A stretch of 64,000 bases of DNA, taken from contig NZ_CP121689.1 of NCBI RefSeq assembly GCF_038396615.1, forward strand, positions 2,080,001 through 2,144,000. The letters are read 5' to 3'. This document shows positions 16,601 to 24,836 of the stretch, in pieces. The notes under the pieces were generated by a model. That model searched no databases. It had not been told where the DNA came from and saw only the letters and a program-made list of their open reading frames with translations. Position 1 is the first letter of the stretch, and every line of letters begins with the position of its first letter. A program made the position numbers and the translations under genes. This stretch comes from Thermatribacter velox (lineage in GTDB: Bacteria > Atribacterota > Atribacteria > Atribacterales > Thermatribacteraceae).

Positions 16601-17653
16601 TTATTCAAAGAGTGCTGCTACTTCTTCCTCCGACATAATTTCGTTCAAGAGATAATCATCGGGCTTGTCTTTGAGGAGTTCCCAACCTTCCTCAAAGTTT
16701 TCATCGGTTATGAACATGCTTACTTTGTAGAAATAAGTGTTGTCCTTCAAAACACCTGGTTTAAATTTCTTGCCGTTATAAAGCTGCAAGGCAATTCTGA
16801 AGGCCGTACCGCCTATTCCCGGAGGATTGGGCTGAGCGCAAGCTTTAAACTCTGCACCCTCGTCACGCAACCTTTTCCATTCTTTAAAGAACGCAGTACC
16901 TGGGTCTCCAAACATCACTTTGGGTAGTTTTCCAGCATCAAGGAAAGCAGAAAGAACACCGTAAGCCATTCCATCCTGGGTAATTACGCCGTCTATCTGC
17001 TGGCCGGAAGCAATGATCTGAGAAGCTACTTCTTTGGCCTTGGTCTGGTCCCAATAACCACTGGTAGAAGCAATAAGCTTAATGTCCGGGTATTTTTTGA
17101 GCACGTCAGAAGCAGCCTTCATGCGGTCGATGTTTGCCGGATGGCCCTCAAGGCCGTAAATCTGAATGAGGTTTCCTTTCTGGAGAGTTGAACAAATCCA
17201 TTCCACGTTCTTTTGATGCCATGCATAGTGGTCAAGGGTCACGTTCACAACGTCTGGAGCGGTAACAGTGGCATCAAAAGCTACCACTAGTATGCCTTCT
17301 TCCTGGGCTTCTTTAATAACTCCATTCAGTGCGGTAGGAGAGTTGGGGTTAACCAGAATAATGTCAACACCCTGGGCAATGAAGTCACGAATGATGTTGG
17401 CCTGTTCAGTGGCGTCACCGTTGACAACATTGTTCACAATTTTGTAATCGGCGATTTTACCCGCTGCCTTGTACTCATTGCCCACTTGTTCTAACGAGTT
17501 AATCATAATAGTTCGCCAGGAAGTACCCGAAGAACCAGTGGAAATGCCCACCACTGGTAGCTTAGCAAAAGCCTGCATTCCTAAACCCAGCAGGAAAAGA
17601 GCACATATCGAAACGACCAACATGATTTTCTTAAAGTTACGTGCTTTGGTCAT
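16601..17653 (-). CDS. Sugar ABC transporter substrate-binding protein (RbsB-like)
   Basis: The 350-residue exported protein is the first gene of the ribose-type importer. I use ATG 17653, placed 8 nt after AAGGAGGT, rather than the in-frame start at 17671. The product then opens MTKARNFKK followed by a signal peptide ending at QAFA. The periplasmic-binding-protein-like I pattern follows: VGISTGSSGTSWRT, INNVVNGDATEQANIIRDFIAQGVDIILVNPNS-type features and GIGGTAFRIALQLYNGKKF near the C terminus. It probably delivers a sugar or sugar-like ligand; which one cannot be read from sequence. Confidence 0.88.
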   Translation of the reverse strand: MTKARNFKKIMLVVSICALFLLGLGMQAFAKLPVVGISTGSSGTSWRTIMINSLEQVGNEYKAAGKIADYKIVNNVVNGDATEQANIIRDFIAQGVDIILVNPNSPTALNGVIKEAQEEGILVVAFDATVTAPDVVNVTLDHYAWHQKNVEWICSTLQKGNLIQIYGLEGHPANIDRMKAASDVLKKYPDIKLIASTSGYWDQTKAKEVASQIIASGQQIDGVITQDGMAYGVLSAFLDAGKLPKVMFGDPGTAFFKEWKRLRDEGAEFKACAQPNPPGIGGTAFRIALQLYNGKKFKPGVLKDNTYFYKVSMFITDENFEEGWELLKDKPDDYLLNEIMSEEEVAALFE

Positions 17654-17877
17654 CACCAAAACCTCCTTCAAAATTTGTTTTTTCTCGGTTATTGGAAGAT
17701 CTGTTTCTTAACTCTCCTTATGCCATCACCTCCTATTTAAAATTTTACACCTGCAAAACAAATTGTCGTCACTTCCCGAAAGCGGTGCTGCAAGAAATTC
17801 GCTCACCAAAAAGATAAAGAAAAAACTCTTTTTTAATTGGAACGGCAACTTACCCCTTTTGCAAAATTACCTATAAT

Positions 17878-17894
17878 GTTATAACAATTATAAC
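17878..17894. promoter_or_regulatory. Palindromic operator candidate at the RbsB-type promoter
   Basis: GTTATAA-CAA-TTATAAC is a perfect 7-3-7 inverted repeat overlapping the -10 element of the importer promoter. That is a good place for a repressor. No regulator gene adjoins this operon, so the binding protein is unknown. Confidence 0.5.
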
Positions 17895-17914
17895 AACTTT
17901 CCCCACAAATTCAA
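17887..17914 (-). promoter_or_regulatory. Promoter of the ribose-type importer operon
   Basis: On the minus strand TTGAAT (17909-17914) and a perfect TATAAT (17887-17892) are separated by 16 bp. The element overlaps the palindrome at 17878-17894. Confidence 0.65.
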
Positions 17915-18157
17915 CACTTGCTGGGAATGATAATTTTTGCTCCTTTGGAGGTTTGAAGGAAAACAGAAATAATAGCGGGTTCCTCTCAAAAAATAGAGAC
18001 AATAAAAAGCTAAAAATCTCTGTGTATCCCATTCCGATTCGTCCGATACTAGAAAGCAAGCAGAAAGACTCAAAATACCCTTAAGCTTCTGTTTATTTTA
18101 TTACATTAAACATCGACAATTGTTAACGACAAATCGAAGATTAATCGGCTAAACTTC

Positions 18158-18994
18158 TTATTTAATAGCTCCGGCCGTTAAGCCCCCTATAATTAACCTC
18201 TGAAACACGAAGACAAAAAATATTATGGGTAAAAGCGCTAGAAAAGTAGCTGTGCTAATAAGTTCCCACGGAAAAGCGTATTCCCCCGGATAAAGAGCAA
18301 TTCCAACTACAGCTGTTCGCAACTCGTTTTGATTAAGTAATACAAGGGATAACAGAAATTCACACCAAGAAAATACGAACACAATAAGAAAAGTAGCAGC
18401 TAAGCCAGGTAAAGAGAGGGGTAATATAACATTTTTAATTATCCCCAAAACACCGCATCCATCAACCTTAGCTGCATCTTCTAACTCAAAAGGCACACTT
18501 TTAAGAAAATTTGTCAAAATCCATACAGCTATTGGAGAGAAAAGACCACTATGTGCCAAAATCAAACCTAAATAATTATTTATTAAACCTACTTTTCTAA
18601 AGAAAATAAAAAGCGGCGGAGCTACTGCAATAGGTGGGAACATAGAAATCATAAGCACAAACAATAGCAAAGGCTTTCTTCCTTTCAACTTGGTTCTTGC
18701 AAAAAAGTAAGCGCCTAAGAAAGCAAGCAACACAACCAAAAGAGTGGTACCCAAAGAAACAATTAAACTATTAATCAAATAACGTGAAAATCCGGAACCG
18801 CGTAAAACCAGATGATAATTCTCCAGTGTGATTTTTCGAGGCCAGTAACTTATAGGAAAAGCATAAATCTCGCTCTGAGTCTTTAAAGAAGTTAAAAAAA
18901 TCCATACGACAGGAAAGAAAAAAACTAAAATCAAAAGTAAATTTACAAAAAGAGTTTTAACAGAATTAATTATTAAAAGCCTTTTATTTTTCAT
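18158..18994 (-). CDS. Maltose-type ABC permease (MalG family)
   Basis: The 278-residue protein has six membrane segments and the EAA-loop motif of binding-protein-dependent permeases (ELEDAAKVDGCGVLGIIKNVILPLSLPG, about residues 180-207), which contacts the ATPase. It begins two bases after the partner permease stops and is the last gene of the operon. No ATPase gene is present, so a shared MsmK/MalK-type ATPase encoded elsewhere must energise the system. Confidence 0.9.
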   Translation of the reverse strand: MKNKRLLIINSVKTLFVNLLLILVFFFPVVWIFLTSLKTQSEIYAFPISYWPRKITLENYHLVLRGSGFSRYLINSLIVSLGTTLLVVLLAFLGAYFFARTKLKGRKPLLLFVLMISMFPPIAVAPPLFIFFRKVGLINNYLGLILAHSGLFSPIAVWILTNFLKSVPFELEDAAKVDGCGVLGIIKNVILPLSLPGLAATFLIVFVFSWCEFLLSLVLLNQNELRTAVVGIALYPGEYAFPWELISTATFLALLPIIFFVFVFQRLIIGGLTAGAIK

Positions 18995-18996
18995 TT

Positions 18997-19869
18997 CTAT
19001 AGTTCCACCTCCAGGAATCTCAAATACAAAATACTTAAAACCAATAAAATGGCAAATTGTACAATGATAACCGAAGCAGCATAATCAAATTTAAGAAACT
19101 GAAAAGAAACTTTGTAAGCATAAAGACTCAGGGTTTCCGTAGAATTAACAGGACCTCCTTGGGTTAAGTTAAAAGGCAAATCAAAGCTCCTAAAAGCATC
19201 CATAGTTCTGAAAAGTAAAGAAACCAAAATCGCCGGCTTCAAAAGAGGAAGCGTGATAGACTTGAAGGTAGTCCACTTTGTGGAACCATCAATAAGAGCA
19301 GCTTCGTAAACTTCATTAGGGATAGATTGTAAACCTGCCAGAAGTATTAGAGCCATGAAAGAACTAGTTTTCCATATTGCGACAATCATCATAGAAATCA
19401 TTGCAAGAGGAATTTGTCCAAGCCAATTGATGCCTGCTCGGATTAAACCAACTCTTAAAAGCAAGTCATTAAAAATTCCATAGTCAGTATTGTACATCCA
19501 GCGCCAAACAACTGCGTTCAGGGCCGTAGGAATAGCCCAAGGCAAAAGAAGCGCCGCTCTTACCAGGTATTTACCCCTAAATTGCCTGTTTAACCACAAA
19601 GCCAAAAACAAGCCCAATACCAGTTCAAATGGTACAGTAATGCCTGTGAACAGAACACTGTTTTTGAGAGAAACCCAAAATTCTTCATCATTTATCAGGC
19701 TCGAATAATTTTTTAAACCAGATAAAACCAATTTATTACCCAATAAAGAAAAACGACTAAAACTAAGAAGGAAAGTATAGAAAGTAGGGAATATCATCAC
19801 GAAAATGAGCAACCCAAAAAGAGGCAAAAACAACAGCCATTCACGTTTATACACATGGACTTTTGTCAA
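18997..19869 (-). CDS. Maltose-type ABC permease (MalF family)
   Basis: This 290-residue permease has the EAA loop YEAALIDGSTKWTTFKSITLPLLKP and the typical FRTMDAFRSFDLPFNLTQGGP segment. The start is TTG 19869, supported by GGAGG ten bases upstream; no in-frame ATG fits. A perfect stem-loop separates it from the binding-protein gene. Confidence 0.88.
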   Translation of the reverse strand: MTKVHVYKREWLLFLPLFGLLIFVMIFPTFYTFLLSFSRFSLLGNKLVLSGLKNYSSLINDEEFWVSLKNSVLFTGITVPFELVLGLFLALWLNRQFRGKYLVRAALLLPWAIPTALNAVVWRWMYNTDYGIFNDLLLRVGLIRAGINWLGQIPLAMISMMIVAIWKTSSFMALILLAGLQSIPNEVYEAALIDGSTKWTTFKSITLPLLKPAILVSLLFRTMDAFRSFDLPFNLTQGGPVNSTETLSLYAYKVSFQFLKFDYAASVIIVQFAILLVLSILYLRFLEVEL

Positions 19870-19896
19870 TGCTTTTGTTCCTCCTTCTTAAATAAG

Positions 19897-19932
19897 AGTT
19901 TACAGGGGGCAACAACTATCCCCCTGTAAACT
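19897..19932 (-). terminator. Hairpin after the maltose-type binding-protein gene
   Basis: AGTTTACAGGGGG (19897-19909) pairs perfectly over 13 bp with 19920-19932 across a 10-nt loop. It begins 8 nt after the stop codon of the binding-protein gene and is followed by only a weak T-rich run (CTTATTT). It is more likely a partial terminator or RNase barrier than a full stop. Confidence 0.75.
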
Positions 19933-19940
19933 GGAATTGA

Positions 19941-21221
19941 TCACTCAGACATCAGTTCTTCTATCTTCTTTGCAGCATCTTCCAAAGCTTCTTGCGGTTG
20001 CTTTTCCAAAAGCAAAGCCGAATGAATACTAGACTGCATTATATCTGATAACTGGGGATATTTGCTACCACTCAACGAGGAGGGGCGTACATTTCCTGCT
20101 TTCATGTATTGTTCAAACATCTTTAGTGCTGTCTTACCTTCCGAAAGTACCTCTGGTTGTTCAAAAACCGATTTCCTGGCGCTTAAATTACCCGTATGAA
20201 GAGTAAGTTTGAGCTGAGATTCTAGGTTAGTAAGGAAACTTACAAGCTTCCATGCTTCTTCCGGATGTTTAGAATAAGGATTGATAACCAGATTCCAACC
20301 GCCCAAACAAATGGTTCTGGTCTCAGGATGTCCTTCAAAATAAGGCACTCGCTGAAAATCCACTTTTCCAGCAACGTTTGAATCACTGGCATTAAGCATC
20401 GGCCAAACATAACTCTGTACCACCATAAAAATAGATCTGCCTTGTTGGAAAAGAACCCTCGCATCATCTGGTTTATAAGTAAGTACGCTCTCAGGAACCA
20501 TTTTGTGTTTATAGAGCAAATCTACCATAAACTGGAGAGCCTTGAGTCCCTCTGGGCCATTGACAAGAACCTTACCTGAAGGATCAAAAAATTCTCCTCC
20601 CGCTCCCCAGAAAAACTGGAGATAATTCATGAATAAGCCCTCTATCCTCGCCCACATACTTACCAAACCAACCAAGTTCTCGTCTTTCTCTCCTGCCAGG
20701 ACCTTTTTAGAGCTTTCTACCACATCTTCCCAAGTAGCTGGCACTTCAAGTCCATACTTGTCCAACAGGTCTTTTCTGTAAAAGAAGTGTATGCCGTTTA
20801 TATAAAGAGGAACGCCGTAAACTTTTCCGTTTAGAAGAACAGGGTCTAACGCGACATCAATAAAATCTTCACGCGCTTTTTCAGAAAAGAAATCGTTTAA
20901 CGGCCTGGCCCAACCATTGGCAGCGAATTCTCCACCCCAGATCATGTCGATAGCTATAACATCGGGGGTCGGGCTTCCACCAAGGAGGTTGGTTACATAC
21001 AAACTATGTTGTTCCCCGGGTACTCCCGGAACCTTCATCCATTCTACGTTTATTTGAGGATTCTCTCTCTCAAATTCTTCCAACAAGTCTGGCAAGACAT
21101 TTCCAACCTCCCGAGGCGAAATACCTAATACCACTTTTACAGCATCACCCGCCAGAGCATTTGCCACAAAAGAGAGCAAAATTAAAAGACTTACCAAAAG
21201 CACGACAACCATTTTTTCCAT
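19941..21221 (-). CDS. ABC transporter substrate-binding protein (family 1, MalE-like)
   Basis: The 426-residue protein has a signal peptide (VVVLLVSLLILLSFVANALA) and a family 1 extracellular solute-binding fold. Landmarks are the TPDVIAIDMIWGGEFAANGW segment near 87-106, VYGVPLYINGIHFFYRKDLLDKYG near 133-156 and NPYSKHPEEAWKLVSFLT near 311-328. Such proteins bind oligosaccharides or glycosides. The ATG follows AAAGGAGG. It is the second gene of the unit, downstream of a beta-propeller glycosidase-like gene, which suggests that the ligand is an oligosaccharide cleaved by that enzyme. Confidence 0.9.
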   Translation of the reverse strand: MEKMVVVLLVSLLILLSFVANALAGDAVKVVLGISPREVGNVLPDLLEEFERENPQINVEWMKVPGVPGEQHSLYVTNLLGGSPTPDVIAIDMIWGGEFAANGWARPLNDFFSEKAREDFIDVALDPVLLNGKVYGVPLYINGIHFFYRKDLLDKYGLEVPATWEDVVESSKKVLAGEKDENLVGLVSMWARIEGLFMNYLQFFWGAGGEFFDPSGKVLVNGPEGLKALQFMVDLLYKHKMVPESVLTYKPDDARVLFQQGRSIFMVVQSYVWPMLNASDSNVAGKVDFQRVPYFEGHPETRTICLGGWNLVINPYSKHPEEAWKLVSFLTNLESQLKLTLHTGNLSARKSVFEQPEVLSEGKTALKMFEQYMKAGNVRPSSLSGSKYPQLSDIMQSSIHSALLLEKQPQEALEDAAKKIEELMSE

Positions 21222-21240
21222 AATAATCCCTCCTTTTTGT

Positions 21241-22206
21241 TTATGCTAAATTAACAAAGCTTACACGCAACTCATGAGATCCATCTTCTCTAGCCCATTC
21301 AAAGTAAAAACATAACTTTTTATCTGCTACAACTGCGTCCACATAACGAAGGGAACCACTCGCATATGGAGAAACAAGCGCCGGACCTTCTGTAGAAATC
21401 TTGTGCCAATGAAAAAAATCAGTCGACTGAGCAATGCCGGTTTTCTCCTCGTAGTTTTCAGTAACATCCCTTGCTCCATCATAGAATCCTACGAAAACCG
21501 GAGGAACATAAATTACAGAGTTCAGACGACTCGCATACGCATCCCACCTTCCTTTTGTAGGAAATAAAACACCCCCCAACCACTCAAAAGCAATCCCATC
21601 CATACTAACAGCTAACCCTGAGCAAGATCTGATTAAACCTGTATTATATGCATCCGCAGTAGAGTGTAGTTCTTCAGGGCTCAACTCTGCTGATCTATCA
21701 ACGTCTGCATAACTCACTAACATGTAATATGCATGTCCAAAAGTATAGACACGAGGATCTTTTACTCCTTCTGTACCCGTTTTTTGAGCAGTCAAAACTT
21801 CCACTCTTTTATCAACGCGGAAAGAATCTGGAGAACTACTCTCTATAACATCGATTTTCCAACGATTGTCGACAGGATTAACGTAACTAAGATACAAAAG
21901 CCATTTTCCCTCTTTGCCCTTCAGTATTGCCCCCCTTTCCAAGGAAGGAGTATCTAGTTCTTCCTTTTGAACTGACCAAACATCTTTGAAGTTAATACCA
22001 TCTGAGCTTATCGCTATCCTGCCTTCAAACCCCCGTCCTCCTTTCTCGCCCTCTCTTGGTTTGCGCAATCTATAAAAAAGATAAAAAAGTCTTGTTTCTT
22101 GATCATAAAAAGCACCAGGAGCACCAGCCCACCAACCCTTTCCCGTACCTAAAGGTTCTTTTACCAATAAACCTTTGAGCGGATCAAACAATCGAGAAAA
22201 TCGCAC
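21241..22206 (-). CDS. Five-bladed beta-propeller glycosidase/phosphorylase (GH43/GH130-like)
   Basis: This 321-residue cytoplasmic protein shows the repeating pattern of five-bladed propellers: WWAGAPGAFYDQETRLFYLFYRLRKPRE, IAISSDGINF, KEGKWLLYLSYV, VKDPRVYTFGHAYYMLVSY and LAVSMDGIAFEWLG. These resemble GH43/GH68/GH130 catalytic domains, which hydrolyse or phosphorolyse glycosides. Exact family and substrate cannot be fixed without a structure-level comparison. The GTG start follows AAAGGAGG. It is the first gene of the maltose-type importer unit. Confidence 0.7.
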   Translation of the reverse strand: MRFSRLFDPLKGLLVKEPLGTGKGWWAGAPGAFYDQETRLFYLFYRLRKPREGEKGGRGFEGRIAISSDGINFKDVWSVQKEELDTPSLERGAILKGKEGKWLLYLSYVNPVDNRWKIDVIESSSPDSFRVDKRVEVLTAQKTGTEGVKDPRVYTFGHAYYMLVSYADVDRSAELSPEELHSTADAYNTGLIRSCSGLAVSMDGIAFEWLGGVLFPTKGRWDAYASRLNSVIYVPPVFVGFYDGARDVTENYEEKTGIAQSTDFFHWHKISTEGPALVSPYASGSLRYVDAVVADKKLCFYFEWAREDGSHELRVSFVNLA

Positions 22207-22245
22207 CAGTTCTGCCTCCTTTGTATATACAAATTATCATTTATA

Positions 22246-22273
22246 ATTATATTCCTAACTTCAGACCTGTCAA
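22246..22273 (-). promoter_or_regulatory. Promoter of the glycosidase-importer operon
   Basis: On the minus strand a perfect TTGACA (22268-22273) and a perfect TATAAT (22246-22251) are 16 bp apart, 40 bp upstream of the GTG start at 22206. The promoter lies within the last codons of the upstream CHR transporter gene, so the operon is separately controlled. Confidence 0.8.
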
Positions 22274-22789
22274 CCCTGTTAAAATTCCCACCAAACCGCA
22301 CAAAAGAAGCACCAGAATGGGGTCCATTTTCCGGTAATAAATCAAAAAGAAGGCAAAGGCTGCTACAAAAATGGTAAACCAGTCCTTTATCCCCCGATGG
22401 GCAATGGAATAACAGGCCATACCCATCAGAGCCAGAACTGCAGGCCGTAAACCTCGCAGAAAACTTTGCACTCTACTATCATGTTCAAAAACAGAAAGAA
22501 AACGATAGGCCAGGAAAACCAGCAAAAAAGAAGGGAAACAAAAAGCCACTGTTGCCACAAAAGCGCCCCAGAAACCAGCCACCTTGAAGCCAGCGTAAGT
22601 GGCTGAATTGATCCCGATGGGTCCTGGAGAAAGCTCAGAGAGGGTAACCAGTTCCAAAAATTCTCCGTTTTGCAGCCAATGATAATTTTCCACTACTTCT
22701 TTCTCAATAAGGGGAAGGGCAGCAGCTCCCCCTCCAAAGGCAAAAAAACCTACCCGCAAGAAAGCAAGAAAAAGTTGCAAATAAATCAT
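22247..22789 (-). CDS. Half-size CHR family transporter (C-terminal-type half)
   Basis: The 180-residue membrane protein belongs to the CHR (chromate transporter) family in its short, single-domain form. The signature FLRVGFFAFGGGAAALPLIEKEVV opens it, followed by LSPGPIGINSATYAGFK. Short-chain CHR proteins work as pairs encoded by adjacent genes, as here. The 4-bp overlap with the upstream half indicates translational coupling. The real substrate may be another oxyanion; chromate export is only the founding activity. Confidence 0.88.
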   Translation of the reverse strand: MIYLQLFLAFLRVGFFAFGGGAAALPLIEKEVVENYHWLQNGEFLELVTLSELSPGPIGINSATYAGFKVAGFWGAFVATVAFCFPSFLLVFLAYRFLSVFEHDSRVQSFLRGLRPAVLALMGMACYSIAHRGIKDWFTIFVAAFAFFLIYYRKMDPILVLLLCGLVGILTGLTGLKLGI

Positions 22790-23298
22790 CGTTTTCTCAC
22801 CAAACCCAAAATTCCACCCAAAACTACAATCCAGAGAGGATGCACGTCGAAAAAGAACACAAAGAGAAAAAGCAAAACGGCAATAATAACTTCTTCGATT
22901 TGCTTCAAGGCGCTTTTCCCAAGATCTACAATAGCTCCTCCAATGAGCGCAGCAATGGCTGGGGTAGCTCCATAAAAAAATCTTTTCACAAACAAAATTT
23001 CTTTACAGCGTAAAAAAAGAGTAGCCAGAATTAGAATGACTACAAAAGAAGGAAGGGCCGAACCCAAAAGCGATATCAGAGCCCCGCTTCCTCCAGCCAG
23101 CTTTCTACCAACAAAACAAGCAGTATTTATGGCAATTGCTCCCGGAAGGCTCTGGGCGACAGAGACACCTTCGATGAATTCTTCTTCGCTTAGAAAACTC
23201 TTTTTCTCCACCAATTCCTGTTTAATGAGGGGTAACATGGCATAGCCTCCCCCCCAGGTGAAAGCACCTATTTTCAAAAAAGAAAAAAAGAGCTGCAT
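22786..23298 (-). CDS. Half-size CHR family transporter (N-terminal-type half)
   Basis: This 170-residue partner has the same architecture: FLKIGAFTWGGGYAMLPLIKQELV near residues 6-29, then QSLPGAIAINTACFVGRK. I start at ATG 23298, preceded by AAGGA, because the longer frame to 23355 would overlap the regulator gene without a ribosome site. It lies 26 bp after the GntR regulator, so the three genes form an operon. Confidence 0.88.
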   Translation of the reverse strand: MQLFFSFLKIGAFTWGGGYAMLPLIKQELVEKKSFLSEEEFIEGVSVAQSLPGAIAINTACFVGRKLAGGSGALISLLGSALPSFVVILILATLFLRCKEILFVKRFFYGATPAIAALIGGAIVDLGKSALKQIEEVIIAVLLFLFVFFFDVHPLWIVVLGGILGLVRKR

Positions 23299-23324
23299 CA
23301 AAATCCTTCTTTTTTTTCTTTTGC

Positions 23325-24056
23325 TCAAGCTTTGAGTTCCACGCTGTAGCGACATTGGTCAGCCCTTATGATGCTTTTTCTGTATTCAAAAGGGATCTCA
23401 TTCTCATCAAAAGTAATTCTTCTCACTAAAAGTGCAGGAAATCCTTCTTCCACCCCAAAAAGCGCCGCTTCCTGTTGATTCATTCTCACCACCTCAAACT
23501 CTTCTCTTGCCCGACTCACTTTCACCCCCATTTTGGAAAAAAGGTCATAGATAGCTCCTCGCTCAAGAGCAGTAACTTCATGCGATATTTCTTCAAAAGA
23601 AAGCGGTAAGTAAATTCTTTCCAGGATAACGGGAAGGTCATCTGCAAAGCGAAGTCTTTCGATCAAAAACACTCTATCCTCGGAAATAGAAAGCTTTCCT
23701 TTAACCGAAGAGGGGGCCTGCATAACCTCCATCCGTAACATCTTTGACGAAAGCACAACTCCTCGTTCCTGCAAGTCCTTTGCAAAGCTGTAAAAATGAG
23801 AAAGGTCCTGAGATATTTTCTTCTCAGCCACAAAAGTGCCTCGACCCTGCTTGCGGTAGATGAGTCCCTCAAGCTCAAGCTCCCGAAGGGCTTGAGCCAC
23901 TGTTCCTCTGCTCAGGCCATATTCTCTACACAAATCAAGCTCGGTGGGTATTTTATCTCCTTCTTTCCACTCTCCGCTTTCAATTTTTTCACGCAAAATT
24001 TGGCTCAACTGATGATAAAGAGGTACTGGGCTGCTTTCATCAAGCAGTTTTTTCAT
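23325..24056 (-). CDS. GntR-family regulator (HutC/UTRA subfamily)
   Basis: The 243-residue protein has a winged helix at the N terminus (VPLYHQLSQILREKIESGEW, then GDKIPTELDLCREYGLSRGTVAQALREL) and a UTRA ligand-binding domain (about 85-240; RLRFADDLPVILERIYLPL). HutC-type regulators sense small metabolites, often amino sugars. It is the first gene of the CHR transporter unit and probably regulates it and itself through the palindrome at 24076-24091. Confidence 0.88.
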   Translation of the reverse strand: MKKLLDESSPVPLYHQLSQILREKIESGEWKEGDKIPTELDLCREYGLSRGTVAQALRELELEGLIYRKQGRGTFVAEKKISQDLSHFYSFAKDLQERGVVLSSKMLRMEVMQAPSSVKGKLSISEDRVFLIERLRFADDLPVILERIYLPLSFEEISHEVTALERGAIYDLFSKMGVKVSRAREEFEVVRMNQQEAALFGVEEGFPALLVRRITFDENEIPFEYRKSIIRADQCRYSVELKA

Positions 24057-24075
24057 TTTTCCTTACCTCCGTTAT

Positions 24076-24091
24076 GTATAAACAATTATAC
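24076..24091. promoter_or_regulatory. Inverted-repeat operator candidate for the GntR/HutC regulator
   Basis: GTATAA-ACAA-TTATAC is a perfect 6-4-6 inverted repeat centred 27 bp upstream of the regulator start. GntR/HutC operators commonly take the form GT...TATA...AC. It lies in the divergent region shared with the YigZ gene. Confidence 0.55.
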
Positions 24092-24106
24092 TAATATTCA
24101 TAAGGT

Positions 24107-24135
24107 AATTCAAGCTTTCAAAGATGCATTATAAT
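24107..24135 (+). promoter_or_regulatory. Candidate promoter of the YigZ-family gene
   Basis: A perfect -10 TATAAT (24130-24135) lies 26 bp before the start codon. The -35 region (AATTCA at 24107-24112, 17-bp spacing) is poor. Confidence 0.45.
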
Positions 24136-24160
24136 ATATCTGAAGCAAAGGGGGTTGAAA

Positions 24161-24772
24161 ATGCCACAAACTATAGCTCAGGAAAGTGAAGCAACACTGA
24201 ATATCGAACGTTCCAGATTTATAGCAAAGAGTTTCCGGGTTGCCAGCCCTCAGGAGGCTCGCAAAGTCCTCAAAGAGGTAGTTAGGGAATTTCCTGATGC
24301 CACCCACCACTGCTTTGCCTGGCGGATAGGTGCAGAAAAAGTGGAAGAATTCGCCTCTGATGCCGGTGAACCACCAGGAAGTGCCGGAAGACCTATTCTT
24401 GGAGCCATAAAAAAATACCGGCTCACCAACACCATGGTGGTTGTAGTGCGCTACTTTGGCGGCAAAAAGCTGGGTGTAAAAGGACTCATTAAAGCTTACG
24501 GAGAGGCAGCTCAGCTTGCTCTTGCGAAATCAGGCACTCAGGAATTTAAACCACAAATACACTTTGCCTTTGAGGTAGATCCTGTCTATTTCAATCTCTT
24601 TATCGCTCGTCTCCAGTCAGTAGTTGGGAACGAGGGAACTATGAATATAGACAGCAAACTCTTGAAGGTTTCCTTAACTTTACCTTCCAAAAAAGAAGAG
24701 AAAATCACCGAGTTCATTGGGAAAGCCCAGAAAGAGGGTTGGCTTTCTTCTTTTTATGTAAAAAATGATTGA
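24161..24772 (+). CDS. YigZ/IMPACT family protein
   Basis: The 203-residue protein shows the UPF0029 hallmarks: ERSRFIAKSF near residue 17, DATHHCFAWRIG, the DAGEPPGSAGRPIL loop and VVVVRYFGGKKLG, followed by a small C-terminal ferredoxin-like domain. The family is widespread and its bacterial role is not settled; it is related to translation-control proteins of eukaryotes. ATG 24161 follows AAAGGGGG; the TTG two codons earlier would sit inside that site. Confidence 0.92.
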   Translation: MPQTIAQESEATLNIERSRFIAKSFRVASPQEARKVLKEVVREFPDATHHCFAWRIGAEKVEEFASDAGEPPGSAGRPILGAIKKYRLTNTMVVVVRYFGGKKLGVKGLIKAYGEAAQLALAKSGTQEFKPQIHFAFEVDPVYFNLFIARLQSVVGNEGTMNIDSKLLKVSLTLPSKKEEKITEFIGKAQKEGWLSSFYVKND

Positions 24773-24776
24773 AAAC

Positions 24777-24815
24777 CAGGCAGGGGAAACAGGAATAGGT
24801 TGTTTCCCCTGCCTG
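24777..24815. terminator. Bidirectional terminator stem-loop
   Basis: CAGGCAGGGGAAAC (24777-24790) pairs perfectly over 14 bp with 24802-24815 across an 11-nt loop. It lies between the convergent YigZ and chemoreceptor genes and serves both directions. Confidence 0.8.
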
Positions 24816-24836
24816 CAGAAAGTCCAATTGGGTGCT

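Larger units (their letters stand above)
17672..18157. other. Intergenic region with a long leader, no gene seen
   Basis: About 490 bp separate two minus-strand importer operons. It contains a promoter and palindrome at 17878-17914, giving a leader of about 225 nt before the binding-protein gene. In the leader, AGGAGGTG precedes a two-codon ATG-GCA-TAA frame near 17730, which may be chance. Overlapping minus-strand frames near 17871-18073 show no protein-like composition. I saw no clear terminator for the maltose-type operon. Confidence 0.5.

Noticed and set aside
17720-17735. Two-codon ATG-GCA-TAA frame after AGGAGGTG in the RbsB-type leader, as a possible leader peptide
   Set aside because: Too short to support from sequence alone; may be chance.
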